Below are positions 31,539-43,100 of a DNA stretch of 64,000 nucleotides, in pieces. Each line of letters opens with the position of its first letter. The stretch's first letter is position 1. A program made the translations under genes and the position numbers. The stretch is from Macrothele yani (lineage: Eukaryota; Arthropoda; Arachnida; Araneae; Macrothelidae): contig CM077027.1 of assembly GCA_039090855.1 (NCBI GenBank), forward strand, positions 106,801,187-106,865,186, written 5' to 3'. The notes under the pieces were generated by a model. It was given only the letters and a program-made list of their open reading frames with translations. It made no database searches and had not been told where the DNA came from.

Positions 31539-32890
31539 AAAAAGTAACTAAAAATGAAAGTTGAATTAGAGTATTCGTCACAGGTGGACTTCCACTAGCT
31601 AAAGTACATTAGTAGTGAAATAGCCTTAGTACGCAAATAAGAACAAAATCGATCAACAGACAAAGGAAAAACGTTTTTAATTATCACTACTTTTATTTAC
31701 CAACGAAAATGATTTCTCGCATACATATTTTAGGGAAATTTATGTCCAGAATTTATATTTTCTCTTATCGAGTACTTCTAATTGTTGTCACCACGGTTTC
31801 AAAAAGCAATAAAAAAAACACTTATAATAAACTGATTTAAATCTGTTCATTATCTAAAATCCTCTCGGGAAGAAACGAACAATTCCAAAACATTCAACAA
31901 AACAATTACTTCATTTAGCCTTCTTAAAAATACCCAACAAAAACACGTTATTCCTGGCGAAAAGCAATGCGCCTTAAACTTCTGCATTTTATCTTTCAAA
32001 CGCATTTCACCCCCACGTCTTGAAATAAAAGCTCCACTAATCTGCTCTGGCTGTAGAAAAATATCCCTGATTAAAAAATAAATCAATTCTGTAACGATGT
32101 AAAGAAAAATCGCAACTAATTATAGCAAAGACATTTTCTTTTTGTATCTTAACAGCATATTCAAAACAGCTTTAGAAAAATAAATTGGAAAATTTAATTT
32201 TCTGCATCATGTCTTAAAATAAACCTTTAATCATATGCTCATGTGAGTGCAATCTTCGTATGTGTATATGCTCTACACATTTTGTTTCTATTAACGAAAA
32301 TGAAAATGGTTAGAACTAAAATGAAAAATGGTTAATCAAAATAGTTTAATTTTCGTCATATAGCAAATAAAATGCTTTTCATTAAAGGTAAGAAAAAAAA
32401 TAGACAGAAACCTGATTACTAGAAAATGGAAATTATCTCCGTTGTTTTAGAATGCCTCCTAATTCGCACCTTGTAAAAAGTACAGTGGAAGGATATTTTA
32501 GCAGGAATTAGTGTCATACGGGAGTGGAAGTTTGGAGGTTAGAATAACCCACTGATCCCAAAGATATAAATTTACCTAAGAAGGTGTCAATTCGCATGGA
32601 ACACACCCAAAGCATGTCGAACCCTCTTCCAACTACACCTTCTGCAAGACTGTTCTGCCTATATCATTGCCAAAAATGTCATCATTCCGTGTCTCCCAAA
32701 AAGAACCATACTAATGAGCTAGATACGAGTTTATTGACGCAAGAGTCTCAATATGGCACAGAACGCCAACTAATGGGCTTTGCGACGCATGATGTAATAT
32801 ACTATAGGCTGCTAGAGATGATACAGTGAAAGACAAATTAGCATATGCCACATGCATAGATAAGGGAATTTACTCATGCAATGTAAAGCA
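31539..32890. other. AT-rich spacer, 1.35 kb
   Basis: No transposon ends, modules or supported frames are visible. The only sizable plus frame (32584-32829) has no recognisable motif. Confidence 0.5.
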
Positions 32891-34863
32891 CTATGGTTGC
32901 ACCGAAAGTAATGCGAAAGTGAGCATAACTTTTTTACGCTTTCCAACCGTAGGTTGAAGAAGCTTATACGCTCCAGCTTTGTCTGTCTGTCTGTCCGTCC
33001 GAACGATAACTCGCGCAAAAATGGTTCGATTTTGATGACATTTTAGTATATACTAGGGGACCACTGGGGACGAACCCTATTGAAAATACGCGAAATGGGG
33101 TCAAAGGTCAGGGCAAAGGTGGGAGATCCATTCCATTGTCCTTATGCGTCATAACGTGCGGAAAAAGGGTTCGATTTCGATGACATTTTAGTGCGTGGTA
33201 GGGGACCACCTGGAGACAAACCCAATTGCAAATGGGCGAAATGGGGTGAAAGGTCAGGACATAGGAGCGGAATCATTTCTATCGCTATTATGCGTCATAA
33301 CTTACGTGAAAATGCTTCGATTTAGATGAAATGTTAGTATGTTGTAGAGGCCTGCCTGGGGATAAATCCTGTTAAAAATGGGCGAAATGGGGTCAAAGGT
33401 TAGGACACAGGAGCGGGATCTATTCCATAGCCCTCATGCATCATAACTTACGTAAAAAGGCTTCGATTGAGACAAAACTTTATTATGTTGTTCCGGAAGT
33501 ACACTTAACCGGTTCTGTTGAATACCATCGAAATGGGGTCAAAGGTGCAGCAGCGAGATTTATTCCACAGCCATTATCCTCATAACTTGAGCAATGATTT
33601 CTGGTACGTAGGAAAGCGTTTCATAATCAATGCATTGCATGATTTTACTAATTGTTTATTAACTGACAGAGGTCGTTCGAATTATACATGGAGGTAGAGT
33701 AACTCTTTCTCTATACAAAGGTACTACTCAACATAGTCTCCAGCACAAGCGACGCATTTGCGCCATCGTTGAACCCAACTCTCGAATCCTCTTTGAAAAA
33801 ATTCAGGTGTGGGCTCTTGTACTCACTTCTTTACAGCCGATTTCACCTCGTTTGAGTCATCAAATCGTTGTTCCCGGAGATTGTCCTTCATTGAACGGAA
33901 CAGGTGAAAGTCGGTAGGTGCCAGATCTAGGGTGTACGGTGGGAATGGGGGACCACCGACCAGTCGAATTTGATGATCACCTGATTTGTTGCCAAAGATG
34001 TGTGTGGTCTCGTGTTTGCATGGTGAATGTTGATCCTTTTCAGATTCTTGTTCAGTCTCTTCCTCACTATGGCTTCTCTAATCTTCTTAAGTGTTTTAAT
34101 GTACCGCTCGCTGGTCACGGTACAGCCACGTTCTAGAAAATAAAGGAGAATGACACCCCTTGTCATCCCAAAAAAACTGTCACCATGATTTTCTGTGCTG
34201 GTCGCTAGCTCTTGAAGTTCTTAGACCTTAGTGAACAGGTGTGACGCCATTCCATGGATTGATTCTTCGTTTCCGGATCGTAAAGATACACCCACGTTTC
34301 ATCCCCTGTCACCAGATCGAACAAAAAACGTGTCTTCATTGACTTAAAACGCTTGCAGCAGATCAGAGCAGACTTCCGCCCTTCTCTCCTTTGAAATCGG
34401 GGGTCAACTGGCGAGGTACCCACTTTGCACACACTTTCCGATACCCGAAGTCTTCCACCATTTTCTGTATGGCATTGTGACCACAGCCCAGTTGTGCAGC
34501 AAGCTCACGAATTGTGACTCGTTCCCGCCGCTCGAATCAATTCATCCACTCGCTGACGATTCATCCACTCGCTACTCCTCTTCTCTAAACTTCTTCATCC
34601 ACCTGTGCACATTGCTCTTATCAATGTTGCCATCTGCGTAAACATTCTGTAGCCTTCTGGGGATGTCGGATAGCCTGCACTCTTCCTTAGTCAAGAACTC
34701 AATGACGGCACGTTGCTTCTGCTTGGAATCCACTATTTACCTGCAATGAAAAAGAGTTACTATAGAGGAAGAGTAACTCTAGCAGCATGTGCAATTTGTA
34801 AGACCTGTGTCATTTAATTGAAACGTTTAGCCGACTTGTGCATTAGTTTCAGTATAACCCTCG
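32891..34863 (-). mobile_element. Mariner element (copy 2), interrupted by a family A repeat
   Basis: The left end (GGTTGCACCGAAAGTAATGC, then GTGAGCATAAC) matches the terminal repeat of mariner copy 1. It is cut at about 32930-32934 and resumes at 33657 with TTAACTGACAGAGGTCGTTC. The right end is CGAGGGTTATACTGAAACTA on the minus strand, next to TA at 34864-34865. The minus-strand transposase is in fragments: GDETWVYLYDPETKNQSMEW (first Asp, near 34285), IHHANTRPHTSLATNQ where Asp is changed, and the N-terminal DNA-binding part near 34500-34740 starting DSKQKQRAVIEF. Confidence 0.87.
32935..33656 (+). mobile_element. Family A repeat, copy 3 (inside a mariner)
   Basis: A hairpin starts at 32935 (TACGCTTTCCAACC paired with GGTTGAAGAAGC). 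A TCTG/TCCG tract runs 32981-33000. Modules follow with landmarks at 33098, 33244, 33390 and 33536, each exactly 146 bp after the last. GGAAAGCGTTTCATAATCAA and the tail ACTAATTGTT close it. It has one more module than copies 1 and 2 as I count them. Confidence 0.87.
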
Positions 34864-34867
34864 TATT

Positions 34868-36081
34868 CACTGAGTGGCCACTTTATTATCACCACCTGAC
34901 AGCTTTAAGCAAATGAGCTATGACTGCACGCTGTTGCCGCTAGAGGGCGAGGAAAAGGAAAAGCTCAGTGCTTGCGACAGTAGTAGAAGTGATTTTTGGG
35001 TGATGAGATGGGTAAAAAATACGATTTGTCGGACTTTCAACGTGGGATGATTGTAGGAGCTCGGAGCCATGGACCGAGTATCACCAAAACCGCTGCATTC
35101 GTGAAATGTTCCAGAGTAGCTGTTGTTAAAGTGTTTAAAGATTGGACTGTCAGCCAAAATACTGGGTCTCTACGTGCAACGTGTGGTCGTCATCGACTAG
35201 TGACTGCTCGGTCGGAATGGAGAGTGTCCAGACTGGTAACAGACAACAGAAGGGCAACAGTGCAGCAAATTGCAGACCATCTTAATCAAGGATCCTCTCA
35301 AATGGTCTCTGCACGCACTGTTCACCGTACACTGCATCGGATGGGATATGGCAGCCGAAGGCCTGTTCGAACACCTTTAATGTCTGCAGTTAACAAGAGA
35401 AAACGTCTCCAGTTTGCACAGGAGCACAAAGATTGGACAGTCCATAATTGAAAACAAATTATGTGATCCGATGAATCACGTTTTCAGTTGCACCATGCCG
35501 ATGGCCGGATGCGAGTTTGGCGGAAACAGCACGAAAGCATGGATCCCAAACGCATTGCTACAACCCTTCAAGCTGGTGTAGGCAACGTTATGGTTTGGAG
35601 AATGTTTTCCTGGCATGCTTTGGGCCCTTTGATTCGTGTTGATCAACGTCTGACTGGCACATCATATCTAAACATCGTTGCGGACCAAGTGCATCCTGCC
35701 ATGTGGATGGTTTATACCAATGGCGATGGCTACTTTCAACAATATAATGCGTCCTGCCATAGTGCTCGTATTGTACAGGATTGGTTTCAGGAACATGCCG
35801 GTGAGTATACTTTGCTTAGGTGGCCCTCACAATCTCCAGATCTCAACCCCATTGAGAATTTGTGGGATGAAGTTGAACGAGCCATCAGACAGCTGGATCC
35901 ACAACCCTGCAATCTCACACTGCTGGAAAGTGCTATTCATCAAGCATGGTCTCAGATTCCACAAACCACCTATCAACATCTCGTGGAGTCCATGCCACGA
36001 AAGAATCGACGCAGTATTAAAGGTAAAAGGTGGCCCAACAAAATACTGAGGGAGTGGTCATAATGAAGTGGCCACTCAGTG
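34868..36081 (+). mobile_element. Tc1-like element abutting the mariner
   Basis: The ends read CACTGAGTGGCCACTT inward, with TA after the right end (36082-36083). On the left the two bases before it are TT, and the mariner's own flanking TA lies at 34864-34865, so the two elements are separated by only four bases. Confidence 0.9.
34996..36063 (+). pseudogene. Tc1-like transposase with two in-frame TGA codons
   Basis: One frame runs from the start region (MGKKYDLSDFQRGMIVGARS) to 36063 and is broken only by TGA at 35449-35451 and 35464-35466. The second sits just before SDESRFQLHHADGRM, where related proteins have Trp or another residue. The first Asp is intact. The second is Tyr (FQQYNASCHSARIV, near 35750). 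The Glu is intact (PDLNPIENLWDEVE, near 35860). There are 36 residues between these last two positions. This is the most nearly continuous of the dead Tc1 copies. Confidence 0.88.
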
Positions 36082-36390
36082 TATATCTATAACTTAGCCT
36101 TCCTTTTGAGTTTAAGTGTTGTTATGTAAATTTAGTTTCTTTACATGAAACGCTTTCTGACTTAATGACATATTATTTCTCCCGACGAGTTTTCAAAGGT
36201 GGTGTCCTGACAGTGGACCAAAAATAAATAGAACGGAATGTAAGTGCAGTCTTAAATATGCTGTGTACAATGTGCTATATGTTAGGTGAAGAGCGATAAG
36301 TATTGTACGAGCTGTTATGTGATATACAGATGTTTATCAAAATAATGAAAACATCTATTGCTTCTATAGCACGCGCAAAGCGCTGTATGG

Positions 36391-36609
36391 CCGCCCCGGT
36401 GGCGCAGTGGTCTAAGCGATGGCCTCTGATCATTCGTCCGAAAGGGGTCCGGGTTCGAATCCCGGTGAGGCATGGATGTTGTGTTTGTCTTACGGCACTG
36501 GCTCTCCCCCTTCCCTGGAACCAGTGACCCTAAATTAGGGACGGGCGATTGCTTATAGCCCATTGAGTTGCTCACGGTGGTCGTTAAACCTCTAATCAAA
36601 AAAAAAAAA
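36391..36609 (+). mobile_element. tRNA-derived SINE (family 1), complete
   Basis: The head begins CCGCCCCGGTGGCGCAGTGG and has the B box GGTTCGAATCC. The body and a poly-A tail follow. A 14-base target duplication, AAAGCGCTGTATGG, lies at 36377-36390 and 36610-36623. This is the cleanest copy for defining the family. Confidence 0.93.
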
Positions 36610-36734
36610 AAAGCGCTGTATGGAAATCAAAAGGAAAAGGATGACGTCATCCGGGGCGAGGGGTTCATAAAGGGTGCAGTAAGATGGCGACTATCACGCA
36701 GCAGTGCAACAGTCGCAGGTAAAAGAGTTGCTGT

Positions 36735-36827
36735 GGAGTTATTGTTGACCATGTCAGATCTCAGGGGAGTTATTGTCGACCATGTCAGATCTCAGGGGAG
36801 TTATTGTCGACAATATCACACCTCAGG
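36735..36827 (+). repeat. 31-bp tandem repeat, three units
   Basis: Starts of GGAGTTATTGT(C/T)GAC fall at 36735, 36766 and 36797. The third unit is diverged. It directly precedes a Tc1 N-terminal fragment. Confidence 0.9.
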
Positions 36828-37385
36828 GATGTCAAAAAAATGCATGATCATTGGTTCATGTCTAGCAGGAAATGTATTTACTGGAAAGGAAGAAATAGTA
36901 GGTATAACACAAGGAACTGTATCGAAGATTATGTAAAAACAGGAATTTGTTGGTGATCGATCCCGCGTCTCCTCTCTCCGGAGTGAGTTGTTCTAACCGA
37001 CTAAGCCACACTGACGGAATGTACCGCTGCAGATTTGTCGTCTTGACACGTGCTTAACCTCTGTAGTGTCGCAATGATGACTACCTATTAAAAAAGACAT
37101 TGCGTTGCCTCCGAAAGTGCGAATTGTGGTCGCCATATAAAGACATCAGACAGGGATGAGCGAACGTTGGTACGATATGTACAATGGAAGCACAAGAACG
37201 AGGCACTAAAAATCAAAACAGAGCAGCAGAGTTAAACACTAATCGGAATGGTCCCATTCCAGTCATAACAGTTCGTTGGAAACTCCATCGTTCCGCAATT
37301 TATGGCCTTGATGCAATCCACAAAACTTTCATTACCAACATCAGTGCAAACAAACCCTGTTTGGTTGTGCAAATAACATAAAAAC
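36828..37385 (+). pseudogene. Tc1 transposase fragments with an inserted tRNA-like SINE
   Basis: SKKCMIIGSCLAGNVFTGKE followed by EIVGITQGTVSKIM (36828-36936) is a Tc1 N-terminal helix-turn-helix. After about 36950-37090, which holds a minus-strand tRNA-like head (TGGCTTAGTCGGTTAGAAC ... GCGGGATCGATC), a second piece DERTLVRYVQWKHKNEALK (near 37150-37210) looks like the following domain. The catalytic part is missing. Confidence 0.55.
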
Positions 37386-37389
37386 TCGG

Positions 37390-37780
37390 ATGTTAAAGAC
37401 TGACATCCGAGTATTTACTAGACGCTTCATTCAAATGCGTTCCCAGAACTCATTTGAATTGGGGGAGAAATTTTTGGATGCATTCCATTTTCAGGCCAGA
37501 GACCTGCTTTTATTTCTATAAGGATTCACTGGCGCAACCATGGATGGTCGGGGCTTAAGCAACAAAATTCCCCCTACATCCGTGGTTGCGGTAAGCCCCC
37601 GCCCCCTAATCCCAAAAGAGATAAGCCACTCTTTGTGTAATCCCCCACCCCCAAAGCCACAAAGAGATTTAGGCACGACGTACGTCAACTCTTTTATCTA
37701 TCTATCTATCTAGATAGATAGACTTCAATTTGCTTCCATATTTAACTGTCTCAATAGATAGATAAACAGGTACACATGTA
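37390..37780. other. Spacer with an interrupted (TCTA)n/(TAGA)n tract
   Basis: A TCTA run meets a TAGA run near 37697-37722, making a microsatellite palindrome. A C-rich stretch (37565-37660) may be an old repeat. No gene is seen. Confidence 0.5.
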
Positions 37781-38349
37781 CACTATATTGCCAAAAGTCA
37801 CCGGACACCTAGAAGAGAAACGCAACATGGCATTTATTGACATACATTAGAACGGTGTCGGTCCACCTTTGGCCTAAATGCATGCACTGACCATTCAAGA
37901 CATGCTTTCGACAAGGTTTTTAAACACAGCAATAGGTATGTGCTTCCATTCAGTACATAATGCTGCCGTTAACTGGTGCTTATTAGTAGGCCTTGGTTCC
38001 ACACTTCTTCTGCGGCGCTCTAATTCATCCCATAGGTGGTCTGTGGGATTAAGATTAGGGCTCTGTGCGGTCCAGTCCACACACGATACGGAATTATCGT
38101 CAAACCACGCTGCAACAGTCCTTACTTTATTGGACGTAAGTCGTGTGTGTTTGAGCTCCGTGTTTAGCCGTCTACTGAGTGCGTTTTGTGTGCTCTGTCG
38201 TTATAATTTTGCATGTACCTTCAAGACAAAGGTTGTTGCTTTCATTTAAGACATCTCCCGAGTCGGTGAGTAATATTTTCAGTTTGCTATCAGCACTTTA
38301 TTTCTTGACCAGTTGGTCGCTTTTACTAAAATAGTCCTCGCCATCGGCG

Positions 38350-39878
38350 ATGGTGACTGCTGATAAGAGCAGCGTTCCCGCTCTCGTCACAGGTTCTCCT
38401 ACTACATCGATCCTTATCTCTGACGGAGCAAACCAATCAGCGTCCGTCCTTAATGATAAGGAATATCGTCCTCCTCCTGATGCCTATTGCTCTTCTTCTT
38501 CTAATCTTCGACTCTCTGACTCCATCCCTCCTGGTGGTGATGCTACGTCGTTCGCTTCTGATGCTGCCGATGACGTAATGGATATCTCTGAGGGCATTGC
38601 TTCTCTTCCCTCGGTAGCCTTTCCCAGCGTTGTGTCAGCTCCTTCATCCAGCGCTGCTACTATGCCTTCCAGTGGAGGATTGCCTTCCCCCTCTTATTGT
38701 AGCGTTACCTTAGGTGCGTCCCTACCAACGCAAGCAACTCGCCTTCCCCTTGCGGATGCCCATGTTCAGATACATGGTGACTCACTTCAATTGGACGTTC
38801 CGCACTTCTCGCCAGCTGCACAGGAACTTCACTCCACCCTCGAGGTGGGAGTGTGCCTAGATGCTCTTCCGAATACACCGTTGAAGGTCTATTGTGATAC
38901 GCTCCTTACTTTTTTCCAGCCGGAGCCATTACTCACCTCACCCACCGGCCGCGGACGGTGATTGTTTATTTCACATCCAAAGAACATGCAGACACGCTTC
39001 TAAACTTTGGTCTTGACCTGGGAGATCACCACCTCGAAGCTGAACAGATCACCAGGCACCCTGTTCAGGTCTTCTTGCATCCGGTGCCCCCTGAAATCTC
39101 GGATGCGATGATATGTACTGCACTTAGTAAGTGAGGTAAGATTGTTGTTCCTGTTACCGCACATTAAGCTGCGCCCAAGGATCCTGCAAATAAGAATGTT
39201 CGTAGTTTTCGCCGGAGTGTTCGACTCATCTTTCCATCAGAGGAGCATCTCCGTAAGTTCCCACGGATTCTAAACGTCCAATGTGGGCAACTCTCCTACA
39301 GAATTGACATGATAACATCAGAACACTGTGCTAATTGCAAAGAACTTGGGCATCAGCGTGCTCGCTGCCCGAGTTCCAACAACGAGTATCCAGCTCCCAC
39401 GGTTTCTAGAGCGCCAACCGCCTCTAAGCAGCCTCCTGCCACATCTCACTCTCGACCTGCACCGTCTTCTAGTGTGTCAACTGCCCCTGGGCCGAGTTAC
39501 ACAAAAAGTATATCTAAAGCCTCTCGTCAACGAGTGTCTTTTGATGCTGACCTCACCTCCCACCTTCATCTTCCAGTGCTCGCCTCACCTATTACTCCTC
39601 ATCACGTGGCAACATCGGGAGACCTCGCCGCTGGTTTCCCACCAGTCTTCACTGTTGGTGTCTCCGAGTGTGACGGCGGCGCCGATCCTTCCTCTGACTC
39701 TTCGTCTGCTTTCCGAGCATTGTCGCTCCCTGGAAAACGCATTTCTGGCACTCGTACAGGTACTCGACGTAAGAAGAAGGAGAAGAAATACCCCCTGCGG
39801 ATGGACGACCGTTCCGTGCTACCCAATCTTCAGGAGATATTTCTCCCTCTCCTCCGCCAACAGAAATTGAAAGGGTAA
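38350..39878 (+). pseudogene. LINE ORF1: RNA-binding protein with CCHC zinc knuckle
   Basis: The first ATG at 38350 opens a Ser/Pro/Ala-rich N-terminal segment to 38961. A frame change follows; the next segment (about 38950-39300) reads VIVYFTSKEHADTLLNFGL ... SVRLIFPSEEHLRKFPRIL, which looks like tandem RRM-like or gag-like folds. CANCKELGHQRARC at about 39327-39370 is a CX2CX4HX4C zinc knuckle. A Pro/Ser-rich tail ends in a basic patch near 39770. ORF1 proteins of this kind bind the element RNA. The breaks show it is inactive. Confidence 0.8.
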
Positions 39879-40199
39879 CTGATGATGATGGGTCTCCGCC
39901 TTCGTTTGAGGGCTCTTCCAGTGTAGTCTCTAAATGTGGTGCTCCTTCAGAACCTCTCAATCTTGGAGATTACTATCAGTTTTGCACATACACCACGAAC
40001 CTGGAGTTGAAGTATGACTACCTCCGAGAGCGCGAAGACATTCTTTCCGCGCAGCTCTTGCAAGCCGGATGCATTGCTAAGTACCTTCGTGGGTTTGTAC
40101 ATGACCCCCTGCAACACTCATGGACCCTTGGCTGCTTAAACCGATTACAACAACTCCTGAAAGTTGCTCCGCGACTCCTCCAATCAACGACTGACAAGT

Positions 40200-43100
40200 C
40201 CATTCAAGGTCACGACCCTTAATTACAGAGGGTTTGCTATCCCCTAGCAAATGCTCTTGTAATGGAAGATCTCTCGCCCCTCCGGGCCGATCTGTTGCTA
40301 TTGCAAGAAACTAACTGAAATTCCTCCACTCTGTTTACTCGCTGGCGTGCTAGCGATTATGTGTTCCATCATGCATTTTGCTATTCATCTCATGGTGGGC
40401 TTGCTATCGGAATACATCAGCAATTCCGATCCACCATCACTGCACTCTCAGTACAGAACTTATGCCGGGATTTACTCCAGCAAGTCTCCTTCACAGATGG
40501 CGGAGCTCGATTTCACATCTTTAATGTGTATATTCCGTAGCACCTCTATTCATTTATCCATCTTGTTCACCAAACTCCGTCAAGCTCTCTCGAAAGTCTC
40601 GCCTTCAGATCGTGTGCTCTTGGGCGGAGACTTCAATTGCACCCTTGACCCGGCTCTGGATCGCCTTCCTTCGTCCCGAGAGCGTCGTACGGATCTCGTC
40701 GCACTACTCCATGACCTTGTTGCTGATTTCTCCTACACCGATTCTTATAGGCGCCTACATCCACAAGAGACCTCACACACGTGGCGCTCGTCTGGGAGTC
40801 AGCTTCCATCGACTGCACGCCTAGATCATGTCTACGTTTCCACACCGCTTCTTGCGTCTATTACTTAGTTGCGACATCAACCTGCTGCTTCCTCTGACCA
40901 TTGCACGGTCACCCTGACAGTGTTTGCTGCGGTGTTACTCCCTCGGACTGTACGTCCGTGGACGTTTGATTCCAATCTCCTCACCGATCCTGACTTTTGT
41001 ACCTTTGTCCGTTCTTTCCTTGCTAATCGTCGCGCAGGGTTGTATTCCGCACCCTGTACCTTGACGTATTGGCTTCATGTCAAGCATCAGCTCCTCTTAC
41101 ATATCAAGCAACTTTCCTTCTCCATGAAGACTTCCAGTCAGATGAGGCTCGATCACGCCAGGCAGATGCTCGTACTGATTTGGGTTGTCAGATCCGCTGT
41201 TTCCAGCATATCAGGTGGGGCTCCAGGCTTTGCTGAAACCTCTAGCGCAGCAAGCACTTTTACGTCTGCGTATTAAACATCTCAATCCGGAGGAATACAT
41301 CTATGATTTTCTAACATCAATGGAATCTGCACGCAAGTCTTCTACCTCGCTTCGTCATCTGCGTCTCCCTTCTGGCGAAATCACATCCGATTCGGCAGCG
41401 ATTTGCTCTCACGTTCGTCAGTTCTATAACACCAAGTTCAGTGAAACTCCTCCCTCTTCTCCCTCTGCTCTCTCTCATCTTCTCAATAACCTGCCTCAAA
41501 TTCCGTCTCATCTTGCTCCCACCATGTCTCTCTCCCACACATCCACGGAAGTGTCCGACAACTTCTCTTCCCTTAACCCCCATGTCGCTACGGATTCGGA
41601 CGGCCTCTCTTTTCCTTTTTATCGTGCGTTCTTGCCTCTTCTGTTGCCTTTTCTCCTCTCCGCTTTTTCTGCTACATTTAACTGGTCCCCCCTCCCGAGG
41701 AGTTTCACGGACGCACATGTGGCCCTATTTCTCAAGAAGGGTGACTCTCTTGACTTGGGAAATTGGCGTCCCATTTCTCTTCTCAATCAAGATTATAAAC
41801 TCTTTACTAAGCTTCTTTACCGTCAACTAAACTCTGTCCTTCCTCACATCCTTGCTGACTCTCAAACCTATACTGTTCCTGGCCGTTCTCTTTCCTCCAA
41901 TGCTCAACTTCTTCGCGATCTCATTCATCTTGCCAAGACTCATTCTGAACCTCTTGCTCTCCTTTCCTTGGACCTCCGTTACGCTTTCGATAATATCTCA
42001 CACGTCAATTGAACACAAACCCTGCTGCACTTTGGCTTTCCTCCACATTTTGTCTCTGTTCTTCTCTCCCTCTATCAGGACGCCGTTTTCCATGCCAAGA
42101 CGGCATATTTTCTCACAGCACCTGTTCCCTTCAAGCGGGGAGTTCGTCAGGGCTGCCCGCTTTCTGGTCAACTGTTTGCGATTGCCGTCGAGCCCTTTCT
42201 ACGCTCTCTGCAAACATCTCTTCTGGCACAACTTCCACCACCAGTTGCCAGCACACGGCATCACTTAGTCATTTACTCTGCCTATGCAGATGACATTACC
42301 GTCTGCATTCGTAGCGACTCACAGTTCCAACTGCTTCGTCGCTTGTTCTTCGCATATGTTCATGCTTAATGTTCTACAGCTGAACTGAATACGTCTAAGA
42401 GCACCGGATTGTGGTGCGGGTCGTGGTCCAATCGCATGGATGCTCCATGGGAGGTCACATGGTCATCCACTACCCAACGCTTCCTGGGTGTGCACTTAGG
42501 CGCACCACAAGCTACATCCAGTGCAACTCGCACGGAACTCCATCCTTGCCTCCTCCGCACAGCTGCGTACTGGTGTCGTGCGCAGTTGTGTACGTCCTAC
42601 TACCAGCGTGCAAATCTCACCAGGACATATTTACTGTCCATCTGCAAGCACTCTTGGATTGCATCTACGACCCCACTTTTCTGTCTCCAGGAGGTTACAC
42701 GCTGCCTTACTCGAGTAATGTGGGCGGGTCATCACTGGATTAACGTCCACAAGCTCTGTGCTCCTCCCTTCTATGGTGGTGCTGGCCTACCTGATGTCCC
42801 GCTGCGCTACAAAGCAAGCCGAGTGATCAACTTCATTCCACCTTTTCACGGCTCCAGTGGCTTCCGCAGTTCAGGTACGTGACGTTCTTGCCCCCTTGCG
42901 TAACCCACATTCTTCCTTTCTTTCTAAAGTTCTTATAGATTGCTGTCCTCCCCTTCCCCCTCCAAACGTCTACCTGCATATTCTGAAGCCCTCACTCACC
43001 TTCGCTCTCTCCCCCTCATTCGCTCCCCTCCCTCTTCAACTCTAGAGCTTCTTTCTGAACCCCTCTTCTTCAACTCCCTTGTTCATCCCCCACCCCCGCA

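Noticed and set aside
24689..33656. Helitron interpretation of family A because of its terminal hairpin
   Set aside because: Helitrons end in CTRR about 10 bases after the hairpin and begin with TC. Here the hairpin is followed by A residues without CTRR, and the opposite end has no TC start.
36391..36475. tRNA gene with extra arm
   Set aside because: It is continuous with a SINE body, a poly-A tail and a target duplication, so it is a SINE.
39602..39960. Minus-strand frames over LINE ORF1
   Set aside because: They are antisense to the zinc-knuckle protein frame and carry no motif.
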